A DNA stretch of 64,000 nucleotides. Origin: Acanthosepion esculentum (Eukaryota; Mollusca; Cephalopoda; Sepiida; Sepiidae). Made by a program: the position numbers and the translations under genes. Each line of letters opens with the position of its first letter. Position 1 is the stretch's first letter. Where the stretch lies: the NCBI GenBank assembly GCA_964036315.1, contig CAXIWW010000817.1, forward strand, positions 5,429,501 through 5,493,500, given 5' to 3'. Below, one piece after another: positions 12,423 to 24,109 of the stretch. The notes beneath the pieces were generated by a model that was not told the DNA's origin, did not search any database, and was given only the letters and a program-made list of their open reading frames with translations.

Positions 12423-13131
12423 GCCTCTAATATGAGATATTACATGATGTCCAGCAGCATGGACTCTGACCTGTTGGTTTCCAGTCCACATTTGAGCGTC
12501 TTGTGTACGATGATACACTACGTCTAGCATCCCTGTTTCTAATCTGTTGGTTTCTGGTGCATATTTGTGCGTCTAATGTAAAAAGATAAACTACGTCCAG
12601 CAGCATAGCTTCTGATCTGTTGGTTTCCGTCCATATTTGAAAGTCTTATGCAAGATTTTAGACTACGCCCAGCAGCATGGCCTCTGACCTGTTGGCTTCC
12701 GGTCCATATTTGACCCTCTTGTGTAAGATGAGACACTACGTCCAGCCGCCATGATTATGATCTTTTGGATTCTGGTTCATATTTGAGCGTCTAATGTAAA
12801 AAGATAAAATACGTCCAGCAGCATGGCATCTGATCTGTTGGTTTCCGGTCCATATTTTAGCGTCTAATGTAAGATTTTAGACTACGTCCAGCAGAATGGA
12901 CTCTGACCTCTTGGCTTCCGGTGCATATTTGAGCGTCTTGTGTAAGATGATACACTACGTCCAGCAGCCCTGCTTCTGATCTCTTGGTTTCTTGTGCATA
13001 TTTGAGCGTCTAATGTAAAAAGATAAACTACGTCATGCAGCATGGCCTCTGATAAGTTGGTTTCTGGTCCATATTTGAGCGTCCAATATAAGATTTTAGA
13101 CTACGTCAGGCAGCATGGCTTCTGATTTGTT
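12423..13131 (-). repeat. SatD 1.458 kb higher-order repeat, partial copy 3
   Basis: The third copy begins at 12423 with the GCCTCTAATATGAG marker. It keeps the TTTCCGTCCATATTTGA (about 12625) and CCATGATTATGATC (about 12749) markers. It is cut off by the junction with SatC at about 13131, roughly half-way through the unit. Confidence 0.78.
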
Positions 13132-13145
13132 GGTGTCCAATTGTC
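13120..13145. other. SatD/SatC junction with shared breakpoint
   Basis: SatD reads CTGATTTGTTGG, where it would continue TTTCCGG. It switches to SatC at GTGTCCAATTGTC, which in intact SatC follows ATATTG. The families share TTGGT at the switch point, which is microhomology. The SatC stub is only about 20 bp long and then jumps to the CATTTGGTCAG segment. The same D/C breakpoint is found in inverted orientation near 38815. Confidence 0.85.
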
Positions 13146-14704
13146 TGGAATTTCATTTGGTCAGATAGTAAAAAGTACAGCTTTCACCAGGTGCGCGGTA
13201 TGTCGTCTGACAATTTACAGCGTCCGAATTCCAGTGTGCACAATAAGACTGCATTTCTAATTTTTCCTTTTTATAGAATCCACAAAATATTCGTGTCCTA
13301 TTGTCGGGAATTTCTTGCCTTATCCATAATTACAAAAGATTTTCAACACCTTGAATAGAGTCGAGGCGAAATTCAACGGTATGGGGACTTGTGATAGCCC
13401 CTTTGCGGAAATTGTCATGCGGACTTAAACTGGGTAACCAGTCATATTTCACCTGTTTATAACTTTTTTCCAATAAAAGAAATATTTTCAAAATGGATAT
13501 CAAATTGTTTGCAATTATTTGATTTGTCTATGTGTACAGGGATTTTTCATTTGGTCAGAATGTAAAAAGTACAGCTTTCACCAGGTGCGCGGTATGTCGT
13601 CTGACAATTTACAGCGTCCGAATTCCAGTGAGCACAATACGATTGCATTTGTAATTTTCCTTTTTATAGAATCAACAAAATATCGGTGTCCAAATGTTGG
13701 GAATTTCTTACCTTATCCCTAATTACAAAAGTTTTTCGACACCTTGAATGAAGTCGAGGCGAAATTCAACGGTATGGGGACTTGTTTTAGCTCATTTGCA
13801 GAAATTGTCATGCGGCCCTAAACTGGGAAATCAGTCATATTTCACTTGTTTATAAGTTTTTCCAGTCAAAGAAATATTTTCAAAATGGGTATCAATTTGT
13901 GTGCAATTATTTGATTTGTCTATGTTTACATGGATTTTTCATTTGCTCAGATAGTAAAAAGTACAGCTTTCACCATGTGCGCGGTATGTCGTCTGACAAT
14001 TTACAGCGTCCGAATTCCAGTGTGCACAATAAGACTGCATTTATAATTTTTCCTTTTTATAGAATCCACAAAATATTGGTGTCCAATTGTCGGGAATTTT
14101 TTGCCTTATCCATAATTACAAAAGTTTTTTCAACACATTGATTAGAGTCGATGCAAAATTCAACGGTATGGGGACTTGCGTTAGCTCATTTGCAGAAATT
14201 GTCATGCGGACCTAAACTGGGTAATCAGTCATAATTCACTTGTTTATAACTTTTTTTCCAGTAAAAGAAATATTTTCAAAATGGGTATCAAATTTTGTGC
14301 AATTATTTGGTTGGTCTATGTATACAGGGATTTTTCATTTGGTCAGATAGTAAAAAGTACAGCTTTCACCAGGTGCGCGGTATGTCGTCTGACAATTTAC
14401 AGCGTCCGAATTCCAGTGTGCACAATAAGACTGCAATTCTAATTTTTCCTTTTTATATAATCCACAAAATATTGCTGTCCAATTTTCGGGAATATCTTGC
14501 CTTATTCATAATTACAAAAGTTTTTTCGACACCTTGATTAGAGTCGAGTCTAAATTCAAAGGTATGGGGACTTGTGTTAGCTCATTTGCGGAAATTGTCA
14601 TGCGTCCCTAAACTGGGAAATCAATCATATTCACTTGTTTATAAATTTTTCCAGTAAAAGGAATATTTTCAAATGGGTATCAAATTGTGTGCAATTATTT
14701 GATA
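13132..14704 (+). repeat. SatC block 2: four monomers of about 395 bp
   Basis: After a 20 bp stub, four successive monomers begin at about 13154, 13548, 13940 and 14336, judged by the CATTTGG motif. Their spacings are 394, 392 and 396 bp. All carry GTCTGACAATTTACAG, ACGGTATGGGGACTTG and a T-rich AACTTTTTTCCAGT-like stretch. They differ from each other by scattered substitutions and single-base indels. Three or four of them keep an 80-codon open frame starting in CAATTATTTG-flanking sequence (for example 13899-14141 and 14295-14537). I do not recognise the frame and regard it as probably incidental. The last monomer ends at about 14704, at a hairpin. Confidence 0.96.
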
Positions 14705-14730
14705 TGTCGGCCGCTACAAATCGACATATC
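14701..14730. other. Short perfect inverted repeat at the SatC/SatB junction
   Basis: GATATGTCG at 14701-14709 is the exact reverse complement of CGACATATC at 14722-14730, with a 12 base loop. The left arm is at the end of SatC, where full monomers read GATTTGTC. The right arm belongs to an inverted SatB monomer. The match across two unrelated families suggests that the breakpoint was formed by fold-back or template switching, but 9 bp could also be chance. Confidence 0.6.
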
Positions 14731-15418
14731 CTGGCTCTTTTGTGACAGCTGCCTTACAAGCAGTCTCAGGCTGCCGCTAGTCCACTTCTCCTGACTTTTT
14801 GTGCCAATTGCCTTACAAGCAATCCCAGGCTGCTATGAACCGATTTCTCCTGGCTCATTTGTGGCATCTGCCTTACAAGCATTCTCAGGCTGCAGCAATA
14901 TGAATTCTCCTGGCTTTTTGTGCGAATTGCCTTACAAGCAATCCCAGGCGCGTACGAGCCGATTTCTCCAGGCTCTTTTATGGCAATTGCCTTACAAGAA
15001 ATCTCAGGCTGCTACAAGCCGAAGTCTCCTGGGGCTTTTGTGACAACTGCCTTACAAGCAATGTCAGGCTGCTACGAGCCGACTTCTCTTGGCTCTTTTG
15101 TGAAAACTGCCTGACAAGTAATATGAAGCTGCTACAAGCCGAATTCTCCTGGAGCTTTTGTGACAACTGCCTTACAAACAATGTCAGGGTGCTACGAGCC
15201 GACTTCTCCTGACTCTTTTGTGAAAACTGCCTTACAAGTAATATCAGGCTGCTACAAAACGACATCTACTGTCTCTTTTGTGAAACTGCCTTACAAGCAA
15301 TCTCAGGCCGCTACAAGCCGAATACGCCTGACTCTTTTGTGAAATTGCCTTGCAAGCAATATCAGGCTGCTACAAATCGTCATCTCCTTCTCTTTTGTGA
15401 AAACTGCCTAAAAGTAAT
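14710..15418 (-). repeat. SatB array 2a, inverted orientation
   Basis: About twelve 60 bp SatB monomers are in the opposite orientation to all other SatB in the window. As read on +, the motif is GCCTTACAAGCAATCTCAGG. The variant order (GACATATCC type, then GAATTC, then GACTTCTC, then GACATCT, then AATACGCC type) is the reverse of the order seen in the forward arrays. So this is an inverted piece of the same higher-order repeat and not a separate family. It turns around at 15418 inside the same motif that starts the forward array. Confidence 0.95.
15166..15410 (-). repeat. SatB inverted repeat, left arm
   Basis: This arm matches 15903-16147 in reverse complement with paired coordinates that always sum to 31313. 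Checked points are the TACGC at 15323-15327, the CGACTTCTC at 15200-15208 and the CATCTCC at 15381-15387. It shares rare variants with the right arm, such as AAATCGTCATCTCC with its loss of a few bases, so the arms are copies and not just members of the same family. Confidence 0.8.
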
Positions 15419-17918
15419 CTTAGTAAGGCTGTTGTCACAAAAAAGCCCGACGTATTCGGCTTGTAGCAGGCTGAGATTGATTGTAAGGCAGTTTTTAAAA
15501 AAGAGACAGGAGATGTCGTTTTGTAGGAGTCTGAGATTGCTTTTAAGGCAGTTTTCACAAAAGAGACAAGAGAAGTCGGTTCGTAGACGACTGGGCTTGC
15601 TTGTAAGTCAATACGCACAAAAAGCCACGAGAATTCATATTGCTGCAGCCTGAGAATGCTTGTAAGGCAGATACCACTAATGAGCCAGGAGAAATCGGTT
15701 CGTAGCAGCCTGAGATTGCTTGTAAAGCAGTTGTGACAAAAGAGCCAGGATATGTCGATTTGTAGCGGCCTGAGATTGCTTGTAAGGCAGTTACCACAAA
15801 AGAGCCAGGAGAAATCGGCACTTAGCCGCCTGGAATTGCTTTTAAGGCAATTGGCACAAAAATTCAGGAGAACTGTGCTGGCGGCAGACTGAGATTGCTT
15901 GTAAGGCAGTTGTCACAAAAGAGAAGGAGATGACGATTTGTAGCAGCCTGATATTTCTTGCAATGCAATTTCACAAATGAGCCAGGCGTATTCGGCTTGT
16001 AGCGGCCTGAGATTGCTTGTAAGGCAGTTTCAGAAAAGAGAGAGGAGATGTCGTCTTGTAGCACCCTGATATTACTTGTAAGGCAGTTTTCACAAAAGAG
16101 CCAAGAGAAGTCGTCTCATAGCAGCCTGACATTTCTTGTAAGGCAGTTGCCACAAAAGGGCCAGGAGAAAACGGCTCGTAGTCGCCTGGGATTGCTTGTA
16201 AGACAATTCGCACAAAAAGCCAAAGGAATTCATATTGCGGCAGCCTGAGAATGCTTGTAAGGTAGTTGTAACAAAAGAGCCAGCATATGTCGATTGTAGC
16301 GGCCTGAGATTCTTGTAAGGCAGTTTCACAAAAGAGCCATGCGTATTCGGCTTGTAGCAGGCTGAGTTTGCTTGTAAGGCAGTTTAAAAAAAAGAGACAG
16401 GAGATGTCGTTTGTAGCAGCCTGAGATTGCTTTTAAGGCAGATTTCACAAAAGAGACAAGAGAAGTCGGTTCGTAGACGCCTGAGATTGATTGCAAGGCA
16501 GTTTCACAAAAGAGCCAGGCGTATTCGGCTTGTATCAGCCTGAGATTGCTTGTACGGCAGTTTAACAAAAGAGACAGATGTCGTTTTGTAGCAGCTTGAT
16601 ATTACTTGTAAGGCAGTTGTCACAAATGAGACAGGAGATGTCGATTTGTAGCGGCCTGATATTAATTGTAAGGCAGTTTTCACAAAAGATCAAGGGAAGT
16701 CGGTTCGTAGCAGCCTGACATTGCTTGTAAGGCAAATTGCACAAAAGAGCCAGGAGAAATCGGCTTGCAGCAGCCTGAGATTGCTTGTTTTGCAGTTGTC
16801 ACAAATGAGCCATGATATGTCGATTTGTAGCAGCCTGACATTGCTTGTAAGGCAGGTGTCACAAAAGTGCCAGGAGAATTCGGCTTGTAGCAGCCTGAGA
16901 TTTCTTGTAAGGCAGTTGCCACAAAAGAGCCAGGAGAAATCGGCTCATAGCAGACTGGGATTGCTTGTAATTCAATTGGCACAAAAAGTCAGGAGAATTG
17001 GACTAGCGGCAGCCTGAGATTGCTTGTAAGGCAGTTTCACAAAAGAGCCAGGCGTATTCGGCTTGTAGCAGGCTGAGATTGATTGTAAGGCAGTTTTTAA
17101 AAAAGAGACAAAAGATGTCGTTTTGTAGCAATCAAAGATTGCTTTTAAGGCAGTTTTTAAAAAACGGACAAGAGAAGTTGCCTCGTAGACGCCTGGGATT
17201 GCTTGTAAGGCAATTTGCACAAAAGAGCCAGGAGAATTCGGCTTGCTGGAGCATGAGATTGCTTGTAAGGCAGTTGCCACAAATGAGCCAGGAGAAATCG
17301 GCTCGTATCTGCCTGGGATTGGTTGTAAGGCAATTGGCACAAAAAGCCAGGAGACTTGGGATTGCTGCAGCCTGAGATTGCTTGTTAGGCAGTCGTCACA
17401 ATAGAACCAGGAGAATTCGGCTTCTAGCAGCCTGAGATTACTTGTAAGGCAGCTTTCACAAAAGAGCCAAGAGAAGTCGGCTGGTAGCAATCTGACATTG
17501 CTTGTAAGGCAGTTGTCACAAAAGCGCAAGGCGAATTCGGCTTGTAGCAGCCTGAGATTACTTGTAAGGCAGTTTCACAAAAGAGCCAAGAGAAGTCGGC
17601 TCGTAGCAGCCTGACATTTCTTGTAAGGCAGTTGTCACAAAAGCGCAATGAGAATTCGGCTTGTGTCAGCCTGAGATTTCTTGTAAGGCAGTTGCCATAA
17701 AAGGGCCACGAGAAATCGGCTCGTAGCCGCCTGGGATTGCTTGTAAGGCAATTCGCACCAAAGCCAGGATAATTCATATTACTGAAGCCTGAGATTGCTT
17801 GTAAGGCAGTTGTAACAAAAGAGCCAGCATATGTCGAATTGTAGAGGCCTGAGATTGCTTGAAAGGCAGTTTCACAAAAGAGTCAGGAGAATTCGGCTTG
17901 CAGCAGCCTGAGATTGCT
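15419..17918 (+). repeat. SatB array 2b, forward orientation
   Basis: About 42 monomers of 60 bp share the motif CTTGTAAGGCAGTTGTCAC and the variants seen in array 1. They follow directly from the inverted piece. The switch near 15418 lies in the same position of the monomer on both sides (the TAAGGCAG region). It is therefore a fold-back type junction with almost no spacer. The array stops in GAGATTGCT at 17918, where SatA begins. The 20-residue periodic open frames here are artefacts of the 60 bp period. Confidence 0.96.
15903..16147 (+). repeat. SatB inverted repeat, right arm
   Basis: This is the reverse-complement partner of 15166-15410, with the arms separated by about 490 bp. It carries the same unusual AAGGAGATGACGATTT variant and the same order of four monomer types. 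Beyond 16147 the partner continues only after a shift of about two monomers, so later monomer loss or gain has occurred. Confidence 0.8.
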
Positions 17919-18674
17919 GATGGGGTGGGTGTTCGTCTGCGTGGGAATTTCTGGGACTGTCTCCTGGGTGGGGGTCGTCTACGTGGGACGTTCTGGGACT
18001 GTCTCCTGGGTGGGGGGTCGTCTGCATGGGACTTTCTGGGACTGGGGGTCGTCTGCGTGGGACTTTCTGGGACTGTCTCCTGCGTGGGGGGTCGTCTGCA
18101 TGGGACTTTCTGGGACTGGGGGTCGTCTGCGTGGGACTTTCTGGGACTGTCTCCTGCGTGGGGGGTCGTCTGCGTGGGACTTTCTTGGACTGGGGATCGT
18201 CTGCTTGGGACTTTGTGGGACTGGGAGTCGTCTCCGTGGAACTTTCTGGGACTGTCTCCTGGGTGGGGGGTCGTCTACGTGGGACTTTATGGGACTGTGA
18301 CTCGTCTGCGTGGGACTTTCTGGGACTGGGGGTCGTCTGCGTGGGTCTTTCTGGGACTGTCTCCTGGGTGGGGGGTTGTCTGCGTGGGTCTTTCTGGGAC
18401 TGTCTCCTGGGTGGGGAGTCGTCTGCGTGGGACTTTCTGAGAGAGGGGTCCGTCTGGTGGGTCTTTCTGGGATTGTCTCCTGGGTGGGGTGTCGTCTGCG
18501 TTGGACTTTCTGGGTCTGTCTCCTGGGTGGGGGGTCGTCTTCGTGGGACTTTCTGGGACTGGGGGTCGTCTGCGTGGGACTTTCTGGTACTGTCTCCTGT
18601 CTGGGGGTCGTCTGCCTGGGACTTTCTGGGACTAGGGGTCGTCTGCTTGGGAATTTCTGGGACGGTCTCATGGA

Positions 18675-21465
18675 TGGGGGTCGTCTGCGTTGGACTTTCT
18701 GGGACTGTGAGTCGTCAGCGTGGGACTTTCTGGGACTGTCTCATGGTTTGGGGGTCGTATGCGTGGGACTTTCTGGGACTGTCCCCTGGGTGGGGGTGTC
18801 GTCTGCGTAGGACATTGTGGGACTGGGGGTCGTCTGCGTGGGACTTTCTGGGACTGGGGGTTGACCGCGTGGGACTTTCTGGGACAGTCTCCAGGGTGGG
18901 GGGTCGTCTTTTTGGGACGTTCTGGGACTGTCACCTGGGTGGAGGGTCGTCTTCGTGGGACTTTCTCGGACTGGGGCTCGTCGGCGTGGGACTTTCTGGG
19001 ACTGTGGGTTGTCAACGTGGGACTTTCTGGGACTGTCTCCTGGGTGGGGGTCGTCTGCGTGGGACGTTCTGGGACTGTCTCCTGGGTGGGGGGTCGTCTG
19101 CATGGGACTTTCTGGGACTGGGGGTCGTCTGCGTATGATTTTCTGGGACTGTCTCCTGGGTGGGGGGTCGTCAGTTTCGGTCTTTCTGGGACTGTCTCCT
19201 TGGTGGGGGGTCGTCTGCATGGGACTTTCTTGGACTGACTGGTCTGCGTGGGACATTCTGGGACTGGTGGTCGTCTGCGTGGGACTTTCTTGTACTGTCC
19301 CTGGGTTGGGGGTCGTCTGCGTGCGACTTTCTGGGACTGGGCGTTTTCTGCGTGGGACTTTCTGGGACTGTCTCCTGTGTGGGGGTTCGTCTGCGTGGGA
19401 CATTCTGGGACTGGGGGTCGTCTGCGTGGGACTTTCTGGGAGTGTCTCCTGGGTGGGGGTCGTCTGCGTGGGCCTTTCTGGGACTGGGCTCGTCTGCGCG
19501 GGTCTTTCTGGGATTTTCTCCTGGGTGGGGGGTCGTCTGCGTGGGACTTTCTGTGACTGTCTCCTGGGTGGGGAGTCGTCTACGTGGGACTTTCTGGGAC
19601 TGGGGTCGTCTGCGTGGGTCTTTCTGGGACTGTCTCCTGGGTGGGGGTTCGTCTGCGTGGGACTTTCTGGGACTGTCTCCTGGGTGTGGTGTTGTCTGCG
19701 TGGGACATTTTCTGACTGTCTCCTGGTTGGGGGGTCGTCTGCGTGGGACTTTCTTGGACTGGGGGTCGTCTGCGTGGGACTTTCTGTGCCTGTCTCCTGG
19801 GTGGGCGTCGTCTGTGTGGGACTTTCTGGGACTGGGGGTCGTCTGCGTGGGACTTTCTGGGACTGTCTCCTGGGTGGGAGGTCGTCTGCGTGGGACTTTC
19901 TGGGACTGTCTCCTGGGTGGATAGTCGTCTGCGTGGGACTTTCTGAGACAGGGGTTCGTCTGCGTGGGTCTTTCTGGTACTGACTCCTGGGTGGTGTTTC
20001 GTCTGCGTGGGACTTTCTTGGACTGTCTCCTGGGTGCGGGGGTTCTGCGTAGGACTTTGTGGGACTGGTGGTCGTCTGCGTGGGACATTCTGGGATTGGG
20101 TGTCGTCTGCGTGGGACTTTCTGGGACTGTTTCCTGGGCGGGGAGTCGTCTGCGTGGGACTTTCTGAGACAGGGGGTCGTCTGCGTGCTTCTTTCTGGTA
20201 CTCTCTCCTGGGTGGGTGGGTCCTCTCCGTGCGACTTTCTGGGACTGTCTCCTGGGTGGAGAGTCCACTGCGTGGGATTTTCTTGGACTGGGAGTCGTCT
20301 GCGTGGGACTTTCTGGGACAGGGTGTCTTCTGCGTTGGACTTTCTGGGACTAGGTGTCGTCTGCGTGGGAATTTCTGGTAATGTCTCCTTGGTTGGGGGC
20401 GTCTGCGTGGGACTTTCTCGGACAGTGGGTCGTCTCCGTGGGACTTTCTGGGACTGTCTCATGGGTGGGGTGTCGTCTGCGTGGGACTTTCTGGGACTGT
20501 CTCCTTGGTGGGGGGGTCGTCTGCGTAGGACATTGTGGGACTGATGGTCGTGTGCGTAGGACTTTCTGGGACTGGGGGTCGTCTGCGTGTTACTTTCTGG
20601 GACTGTCTCCTGGGTGGGGGGTCTTCTGTATGGGACTTTCTTGGACTCGGGGTCGTCTGCGTGGGTCTTTCTTGGACTCTCTCCTGGGTGGGGAGTCGTC
20701 TGCGTGGGACTTTCTGGGACTGTCTCCTGGGTGGGGATTCTTCTGGCTGGGACTTTCTGAGACTGGGTGTCATCTGCGTGCTAGTTTCTGGGACTGTCTC
20801 CTGGGTGGGGGTCGTCTGCGTGGGACTTTCTGGGACTGGGCTCCTCTGCGTGGGACTTTCTGGGACTTTCTCATGGGTGGAGGTTCGTCTGCGTGGGAAT
20901 TTCTGGGACTGTCTCCTGCGTGGGAGGTCGTCTACTTGGGACTTTCAGGGACTCTCTTCTGGGTGGGGGATCGTCTGCGTGGGACTTTCTGGGACTGTCT
21001 CCTTGGTGGGGGGCGTCTACGTGCGTTATTCTGGGACTGTGGGTCGTCTGCGTGGGACATTCTGGGACTGTCACCTGGGTGGGGATTCGTCTGCCTGGGA
21101 CTTTCTGTGACTGGGTGTCATCTGCGTGGTAGTTTCTGGGACTGTCTCCTGGCTGGGGGTCGTCTGCGTGGGACTTTCTGGGACTGGGCTCGTCTGCGTG
21201 GGTCTTTCTGAGATTTTCTCCTGGGTGGGGGGGTCGTCTGCGTGGGACTTTCTGGGACTGTCTCCTGGGTGGGGAGTCGTCTGCGTGGGACTTTCTGGGA
21301 CTGGGGTCGTCTGCGTGGGTCTTTCTGGGACTGTCTCCTGGGTGGGGGTTCGTCTGCGTGGGACTTTCTGGGACTGTCTCCTGCGTGGGAGGTCGTCTGC
21401 TTGGGACTTTCAGGGACTGGGTGTCGTCTGCGTGGGACTTTCTGGGACTGGTGGTCGTCTGCGTG
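18675..21465 (+). repeat. SatA long-range duplication, copy 1
   Basis: The segment recurs at about 24110-26740. The offset is 5435 bp up to about 19540 and 5275 bp from about 19760 onward. The second copy therefore lacks about 160 bp, a whole number of repeat units. Rare markers such as GACTGTGAGTCGTCA at about 18704 and GGTCGTCAGTTTCGG at about 19168 are shared. Copies are close to identical outside the indel. Confidence 0.85.
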
Positions 21466-22400
21466 TTACTTTCTGGGACTGTCTCCTGGGTGGGGTGTCG
21501 TCTGTATGGGACTTTCTTGGACTCGGGGTCGTCTGCGTGGGTCTTTCTGGGACTCTCTCCTGGGTGGGGGTTCGTCTGCGTGGGACTTTCTGGGACTGTT
21601 TCCTGCGTGGGAGGTCGTCTGCTTGGGACTTTCAGGGACTGGGTGTCGTCTGCGTGGGACTTTCTGGGACAGTCTCCTGGGTGGGGTTCGTCCGCGTGGG
21701 ACTTTCTGGGACTGGGGGTCGTCTGCGTGGGACTTTCTGGGACTGTCTCCTGGTTGGGGGTAGTCTGCGTGGGACTTTCTTGGACTGTCTCCTGTGTGTG
21801 GAGTCGTCTGCTTGGGACTTTCTGAGACAGGGGGTCGTCTGCGTGGGTCTTTCTGGTACTGACTCCCTGGTGGGGGTCCGTCTGCGTGGGACTTTCTGGG
21901 ACTGTCTCCTGAGTGGAGGGTTCTCTGCGTGGGATTTTCTGGGACTGGGTGTCGTCTGCGTGGGACTTTCTGGGACAGGGGGTCTTCTGCGTGGGACATT
22001 CTGGGACTGGGGTTCGTCTTCGTGGGACTTTCTGGGACTGGGGGTTGTCTGCGTGGGACTTTCAGTGACTCTCTTCTGGGTGGGGGATCGTCTGCGTGGG
22101 ACTTTCTGGGACTGTCTCCTTGGTGGGGGGCGTCTGCGTGGGACATTCTGGGACTGTGGGTCGTCTGCATTGGACTTTCTGGGACTGTCTCTTGGGTTGG
22201 GGTCGTCTGCGTGGGACTTTGTGGGACTGGTGGTCGTCTGCGTGGGACTTTCTGGGACTGGGGGTCGTCTGCGTGTTATTTTCTGGGACTGTCTCCTGGG
22301 TGGGGGGTCGTCTGTATGGGACTTTCTAGGACTCGGGTTCGTCTGCGTGGATCTTTTTTGGACTCTCTCCTAGGTGGGGGGTCTTCTGCGTGGGACTTTC
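21391..22400 (+). repeat. SatA 1546 bp-offset duplication, copy 1
   Basis: The block starting GGTCGTCTGCTTGGGAC at 21391 returns at 22937 with a constant offset of 1546 bp. Its end, with TCTTTTTTGGACTCTCTCC near 22350, also matches. Only scattered base changes separate the copies. The last part is found a third time near 26880-27440. Confidence 0.85.
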
Positions 22401-22936
22401 TGGGTCTGGGCTCGTCTGCGTGGGAGTTTCTGGGACTGTCTCCTTGGTGGGGGGGTCGTCTGCGTGGGACTTTCTGGGACTAGGGGTCGTCTGCGTGGGA
22501 ATTTCTGCGTTTGTCTCCTTGGTGGTGGGCGTCTGAGTGGGACTTACTGGGACTGTGGGTCGTCTCCGTGGGACTTTCTGGGACTGTCTCATGGGTGGGG
22601 GGTCGTCTGCGTGGGACTTTCTGGGACTGGGGGACGTCTGCGTGTTACTTTCTGGGACTGTCTCCTGGGTGGGGGGTCGTCTGTATGGGACTTTCTAGGA
22701 CTCGGGGTCGTTTGCGTTGATCTTTTTTGGACTCTCTCCTAGGTGGGGGTTCTTCTGCGTGGGATTTCTCGGACTGTCTCCTGGATGGGGAGTCGTCTGC
22801 CTGGGACTTTCTGAGACTGTGTGTCGTCTGCGTGGTAGTTTCTGGGACTGTCTCCTGGGTGGGGGTCGTCTGCGTGGGACTTTCTGGGACTGGGCTCGTC
22901 TGCGTGGGACTTTCTGGGACTGTCTCCTGGGTGGGG

Positions 22937-23946
22937 GGTCGTCTGCTTGGGACTTTCAGGGACTGGGTGTCGTCTGCGTGCGACTTTCTGGGACTGGTGG
23001 TCGTCTGCGTGTTACTTTCTGGGACTGTCTCCTGGGTGGGGTGTCGTCTGTATGGGACTTTCTTGGACTCGGGGTCGTCTGCGTGGGTCTTTCTTGGACT
23101 CTCTCCTGGGTGGGTTGTCGTCTGCGTGGGACTTTCTGGGACTGTTTCCTGCGTGGGAGGTCGTCTGCTTGGGACTTTCAGGGACTGGGTGTCGTCTGCG
23201 TGGGACTTTCTGGGACAGTCTCCTGGGTGGGGTTCGTCCGCGTGGGACTTTCTGGGACTGGGGGTCGTCTGCGTGGGACTTTCTGGGACTGTCTCCTGGT
23301 TGGGGGTAGTCTGCGTGGGACTTTCTTGGACTGTCTCCTGTGTGTGGAGTCGTCTGCTTGGGACTTTCTGAGACAGGGGGTCGTCTGCGTGGGTCTTTCT
23401 GGTACTGACTCCCTGGTGGGGGTCCGTTTGCGTGGGACTTTTTGGGACTGTCTCCTGAGTGGAGGGTTCTCTGCGTGGGATTTTCTGGGACTGGGTGTCG
23501 TCTGCGTGGGACTTTCTGGGACAGGGGGTCTTCTGCATGGGACATTCTGGGACTGGGGTTCGTCTTCGTGGGACTTTCTGGGACTGGGGGTTGTCTGCGT
23601 GGGACTTTCAGTGACTCTCTTCTGGGTGGGGGATCGTCTGCGTGGGACTTTCTGGGACTGTCTCCTTGGTGGGGGGCGTCTGCGTGGGACATTCTGGGAC
23701 TGTGGGTCGTCTGCGTTGGACTTTCTGGGACTGTCTCCTGGGTTGGGGTCGTCTGCGTGGGACTTTGTGGGACTGGTGGTCGTCTGCGTGGGACTTTCTG
23801 GGACTGGGGGTCGTCTGCGTGTTACTTTCTGGGACTGTCTCCTGGGTGGGGGGTCGTCTGTATGGGACTTTCTAGGACTCGGGTTCGTCTGCGTGGATCT
23901 TTTTTGGACTCTCTCCTAGGTGGGGGGTCTTCTGCGTGGGACTTTC
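22937..23946 (+). repeat. SatA 1546 bp-offset duplication, copy 2
   Basis: This is the second copy of the block at 21391-22400. Between the copies, 22400-22936 holds related but differently ordered SatA units. Those intervening units have their own close relative near 29280-29720. Confidence 0.85.
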
Positions 23947-24109
23947 TGGGACTGGGCTCGTCTGCGTGGGTCTTTCTGGTACTCTCTCCTGGGTGGGGGT
24001 CGTCTGCGTTGGACTTTCTGGGACTGTCTCCTGGGTGGGGGGTCTTCTGTATGGGACTTTCTTGGACTCGGGGTCGTCTGCGTGGGTCTTTCTGGGACTG
24101 TCTCCTTGG

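Larger units (their letters stand above)
8561..13131 (-). repeat. SatD array 1, reverse orientation (73 bp unit)
   Basis: About 63 copies of a 73 bp unit lie on the minus strand, where each starts with GACGCTCAAATATG and contains GCTGCTGGACGTAGT. As read on +, the markers are CATATTTGAGCGTCTAATGT and CTACGTCCAGCAGC. Three monomer types are visible by their ends: one with AAAAAGATAAACTACG, one with TGTAAGATGATACACTACG, and one with AAGATTTTAGACTACG. The first monomer, at the SatC boundary (8561-8610), is degenerate. On top of the 219 bp triplet structure there is a longer period of about 1458 bp. The right end joins SatC at 13131. Confidence 0.96.

Noticed and set aside
2807..17918. Homology between SatB and SatD, or between SatA and SatB
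   Set aside because: Only short words (for example CAGCAGC, TTGGT) are shared, no more than expected by chance, and no alignable core was found on either strand.
18741..20462. 573-codon minus-strand frame resembling an Arg/Ser-rich splicing factor
   Set aside because: The RS-like look comes from the repeated complement of TCGTCTGCGTGGGACTTT. There are no RNA-binding domains, and several other frames are open over the same bases.
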